Positions 60,655 to 64,000 of a stretch of DNA of 64,000 nt are shown here, one piece after another (the stretch's first letter is position 1; each line of letters starts with the position of its first letter). A program made the position numbers and the translations under genes. Source of the DNA: Hemicentrotus pulcherrimus (lineage: Eukaryota > Echinodermata > Echinoidea > Camarodonta > Strongylocentrotidae); the NCBI GenBank assembly GCA_003118195.1, contig BEXV01000820.1:133476-197475 (forward strand), read 5' to 3'. The notes beneath the pieces are model-generated. The model had not been told where the DNA came from. It searched no databases and saw nothing but the letters and a program-made list of their open reading frames with translations.

Positions 60655-60812
60655 AGTACTTCTCGCTTGACAGATGACATCTCCGCTAAGGATGTCAAAC
60701 AAATCTTACAGTTGAGGGTCGAAAACCTGATCGTTATCTGCTATCTTGTGACTGATTTGGTCAATCTACTGTCAGGTCTTCCATGTCTTCATTTTGTCCA
60801 AGCTGAGCGAGG
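60655..60812 (+). other. Unassigned coding-like stretch after a possible acceptor
   Basis: GCTTGACAG at 60672 precedes an open frame reading DDISAKDVKQILQLRVENL, ending near a GTGCAA donor-like site at 60812. It could be an exon, but no family or partner exon is identified. Confidence 0.2.
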
Positions 60813-60819
60813 TGCAACT

Positions 60820-62960
60820 TTTATTTCCTTAAGATATCAGTTTACAATTTTTATACTTGGAGTGGGGTGGAAGGGAGGGAGGAGGGAGTGGTGCCAATTT
60901 GCATGATTCCTTGGCCTTCGTTATTCCTGTGAAACTACCCAATCTACCAATGCACCAAATAGATCAAATTTTAAATGCATACCGGTTTTGTATTTACATG
61001 TAGATAGTGTTTATAAAAAGAAAATTGGAATTATACAAACAGGCAATCAATATCTATTACAAGTCTGTTCGTAAATCTCAATAATGGTGCTATAAATCTG
61101 GTAATTGAAGAGCATCAGTATCTGATGAGATTCCTCAAGACGACATTATAGTTTAGAATTATCAGAACTGTACGAACGGTCAAATTGAAATTTGGGTGAA
61201 ACCATGTATCTAAATGAAAAGTTGTGTGACATTGTTGCAAGCAGTGGAAGCCAGTTGATGGTATGATCACTGCTTATATGGCAGTTTGATAATGAATCAA
61301 TATTCTACTACCAAAGAGTTTTTCAGCCTCCCTCCCTTGCCCCTTTTATTCTTCATGACTTCTCCCGCCCAAGAATTCTTTATCTCTTGCTTGCATATGT
61401 ATCTCTTCATCTCATCTCAATCTCCTCAACCCCTTACCCTCTTCCACATTCTTAGTCCAGACAAGGAAATGTTTGGGCTCTTGATATCCCCTCACAAATA
61501 TTATGCCGGTTTTCGCCCCCTACCCCCTGATAGGATTTCAGATAACCCAATCACTCCCCCTACAGACAAACAACTTCCCGTCCAGCCTTTCCTGTTATTG
61601 GTATACACCCCTTCACTGGCTTCCATCGTTTGCTTGGGGGGCAAGGAGATAGAACCAACCAGATAACTAGCGTTTCTTTACAGAAATATCCTTGTCATTA
61701 TGCATTATATTTCAAGAGGTCAGCTGATAATCTTACCAGAGTAAACCAGACATGTTTATTGTATTTTTCTTTGTCTTTGTTGATGCTGATCTTACAAGCA
61801 AGTTCAATTATTACTATCAAATAGGTCTACTGGTACATTTATTTGACCCAGTAGTTCTCTGCCAATTAAATGTGCTATTGCGATATTGATAAATAATATC
61901 AATGCCCGTATATGGAATTTTTAGACAGTAATCATGCATTAAGTATAGGACTCTCACAAAAACGATAACATGAACAAGTGTTATGTTATTAGGTATACTA
62001 TAAACTTTAACATGAATTATATTACTAATACTCAAGTGTGCTCTTGAGGATGACAGGTGTACGACTTCATAGACTTACGTACTCTCATTTCACTAAACCT
62101 TGAACAAGCTGAAACCACCATCATGATTAAAAATACCTTAGAAATAGGGATGTTAAGTCATAGTACAAAATAGATAAATATCAATCATGGTTGCTCAGTT
62201 CAGTCTGATATATGCATAGCCATAGCAAGAATGGTTCTATAGACTTTCCATCTCTCTCTTACTGAGTGCATGCTTCCTATGCTATCCAATGAAGATGCTG
62301 AACTACCAACCCTTTTCATGCACTTGCTGGTTTGGTTCACTGGACTTACCTACAGGCAGGGGCTGTCTGATTTGAATTTCAAATCAATGATGGTGAAGAG
62401 CTACCGGTATATTCTTTACACTGTGTACATCTGATATAATCAGTCGCTTCAGTAGTCATCAGAATTCTGGTTGGAAGATCAAAGTGTGGAAGAAAAAGGA
62501 CAAATATATGGACTACAGGATGTGAGGAAAGCTGGTAGTTTGTCAAGTCATGTACATGCTTTCATTTGGAACCCTTGATAATGGCATGTTAAGTTGTACT
62601 GCTATAACTGAATTGAGGGTTACAGTACATGGGTGTTTTTAATGTTTCTGAGGCATAAAGCAGATAAAGCAGCTCTGATGCTACAATAGTACTTGCTTTT
62701 GCTGATTTTCTCCATAGGGTTCTACTCTTCAGTAGCTTTTGTTCTTGTCTTGCCGTCGGCTATAACTCCTCCTCTAATTTCGTTGTTGCTCTTTTCTTAA
62801 TGTGGGCAGTGGAAAGGAAGGATAACATGGCCATGAGCTGTGACATTTACAGGAAGTGCCTTTCCCATGAAACCAGATTGAGGCTGGAAGTGACATGACA
62901 TGGCCAATAAATACAGTGCTTTGGACAGTTCAGGAAGACTGCTAACAAGGCCTGACCGAT
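60820..62960. other. Non-coding DNA
   Basis: A C-rich stretch at 61320-61660 is open on the plus strand with a Pro/Leu/Ser-rich translation. No motif or splice support is seen. Confidence 0.35.
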
Positions 62961-62965
62961 AGGCA

Positions 62966-63052
62966 AGGCTAACCCATGCTAACCCCTTTGCTTACCCCTT
63001 GCTTAACCCTTGCTTAACCCTTGCTTACCCCTTGGCTTACCCGTGGGCTTAG
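62966..63052. repeat. Minisatellite of about 11-12 bp (GCTTAACCCTT-like)
   Basis: About seven imperfect units of GCTTAACCCTT/GCTTACCCCTT. It resembles degenerate telomere-like CCCTAA only loosely. Confidence 0.75.
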
Positions 63053-63555
63053 CTCCGGTAGGAAGGAGGTGACAGGAATGGGAGAAGGAGGGGGTTGGTA
63101 TGGAAGGTGAGATAAGAGTGAAACAAGGTGCAGGTCTGTAGGACAATATGTAGGGAAAGAATACAAGTACATGATAACTAGATTGGAAAATAATAAGTCA
63201 AGGGGATAAAACTTCATCTGTGTTCGTACTGGGTCACTATGGATTTCATGATCATGTAGTCATGACTGCAGCACTCTTATTGGTAACATACAATTGAGGA
63301 GGAATAGAAGTAATTGAGAGGCTGACTTGGTACGGAACCGGGATACATTTGTAACATGCTCTAGCGAAAATTTGAGCCAAAATGCTCACATTTGTGACCC
63401 AATATCTGTAAAACTTAAGAAACTTGGATAAGGGTCTCACTTTCCAAATTGAATGGACATAGTTGATCTTTAACCAGTTTTTAGGACTAGCATGTATGGG
63501 GAATGGTTTCTTAAGAAGCAGAGATTCTTAAGGTATTCTTACTTGTTAACACCCT

Positions 63556-63557
<2 letters not shown>

Positions 63558-63593
<36 letters not shown>
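63558..63593. repeat. Poly(T) run of 36
   Basis: An uninterrupted T homopolymer, possibly the poly(A) tail of a minus-strand retroposed sequence. No donor sequence is recognised beside it. Confidence 0.9.
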
Positions 63594-63598
<5 letters not shown>

Positions 63599-64000
63599 AG
63601 CATGTTTTTTAATCCTTTTTTTTTCTTCAATTGCATTTTGATTTTATCGCCAAAGCAGATGGTTAAGTAGACTTCGAAGGAACAAGTGCATAGTCATACA
63701 TTGTTGTCTAGACGTCTTTCCAAGTATTGAGTACGAGGTAGAATTGAGGTGACTAACTTGATTGTTGTTTGGTTAGAGTTGATTTTACATGGTAGTTGTT
63801 TCGATCTGACATTTTAGTTCTTAGTTAGGTTTAATAAACAGGAATTAAGGTGAGTGGATGTTCAACCCATAGACATGGCATTTTGACTTTTTTTTCCAAT
63901 TGTCTTTTGAGAGACAAAAGGGCATTAACTCTTTCTTGAATTATAGGGCTACTAGTTGATGCCCTCTGGCTTTCAGGAGACACAATAATGTCAGCCATTA
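63594..64000. other. Non-coding DNA at the window end
   Basis: Nothing recognised. Confidence 0.4.

Noticed and set aside
62966..63052. Interstitial telomere repeat
   Set aside because: The unit is 11-12 bp and only loosely contains CTTAACCC, not TTAGGG/CCCTAA arrays.
1..64000. CRISPR arrays, operons, phage or other prokaryotic systems
   Set aside because: The spliced gene, SINEs and LINEs show eukaryotic nuclear DNA. No spaced direct-repeat array is present.

Overview
The window looks like nuclear DNA from a marine invertebrate, most likely an echinoderm and probably a sea urchin. It is AT-rich, has many short exons in introns of roughly 0.25-1.9 kb, and is dense in tRNA-derived SINEs, LINE relics, inverted-repeat elements and TACATG motifs. 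The organism call is an inference. The exon-intron structure and the coding sequence are read directly.

The one complete gene is alpha-catenin on the + strand. I can assemble 20 coding exons from 6285 to 22227. All have GT-AG junctions and compatible phases. They sum to 2736 nt (911 codons plus stop), close to the ~906 residues usual for the family. A splice acceptor just before the start-codon exon implies a non-coding first exon upstream. The 3' UTR is about 3 kb and ends near AATAAA at 25271. One in-frame TAA at 16933-16935 (codon 645) interrupts an otherwise intact reading frame, just before the actin-binding domain. Two neighbouring introns carry tandem copies of the splice acceptor plus the first part of the following exon.

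Region by region: 380-2915 is a decayed LINE with RT motifs and a perfect 30-bp palindrome. 2917-6243 holds a GA microsatellite and an inverted-repeat element carrying a tRNA-Leu-like module. 6244-25295 is alpha-catenin, with a second copy of that element, a Tc1/mariner-like foldback element, two SINEs and an intronic MITE-like family. 25795-25880 is an assembly gap. 25881-31800 is intergenic, with LINE relics and low-complexity DNA. 31800-41350 probably holds the 5' part of a THAP zinc-finger gene: a possible non-coding first exon with a donor at 32188, then a clear coding exon at 41173-41350. This region also contains SINEs, a near-identical ~380-bp duplication around a single N, and many TACATG tracts. 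41351-64000 is mostly non-coding, either intron of the THAP gene or intergenic. It contains a tandem YY1-like motif cluster, an inverted-repeat element nested inside a SINE, microsatellites and a few unassigned open stretches.

I did not see any CRISPR array, operon, functional tRNA gene or bacterial feature. The strongest leads are the in-frame stop in alpha-catenin, the recent 148-bp triplication of an exon start, and the transposon family that carries a tRNA-Leu-like segment.
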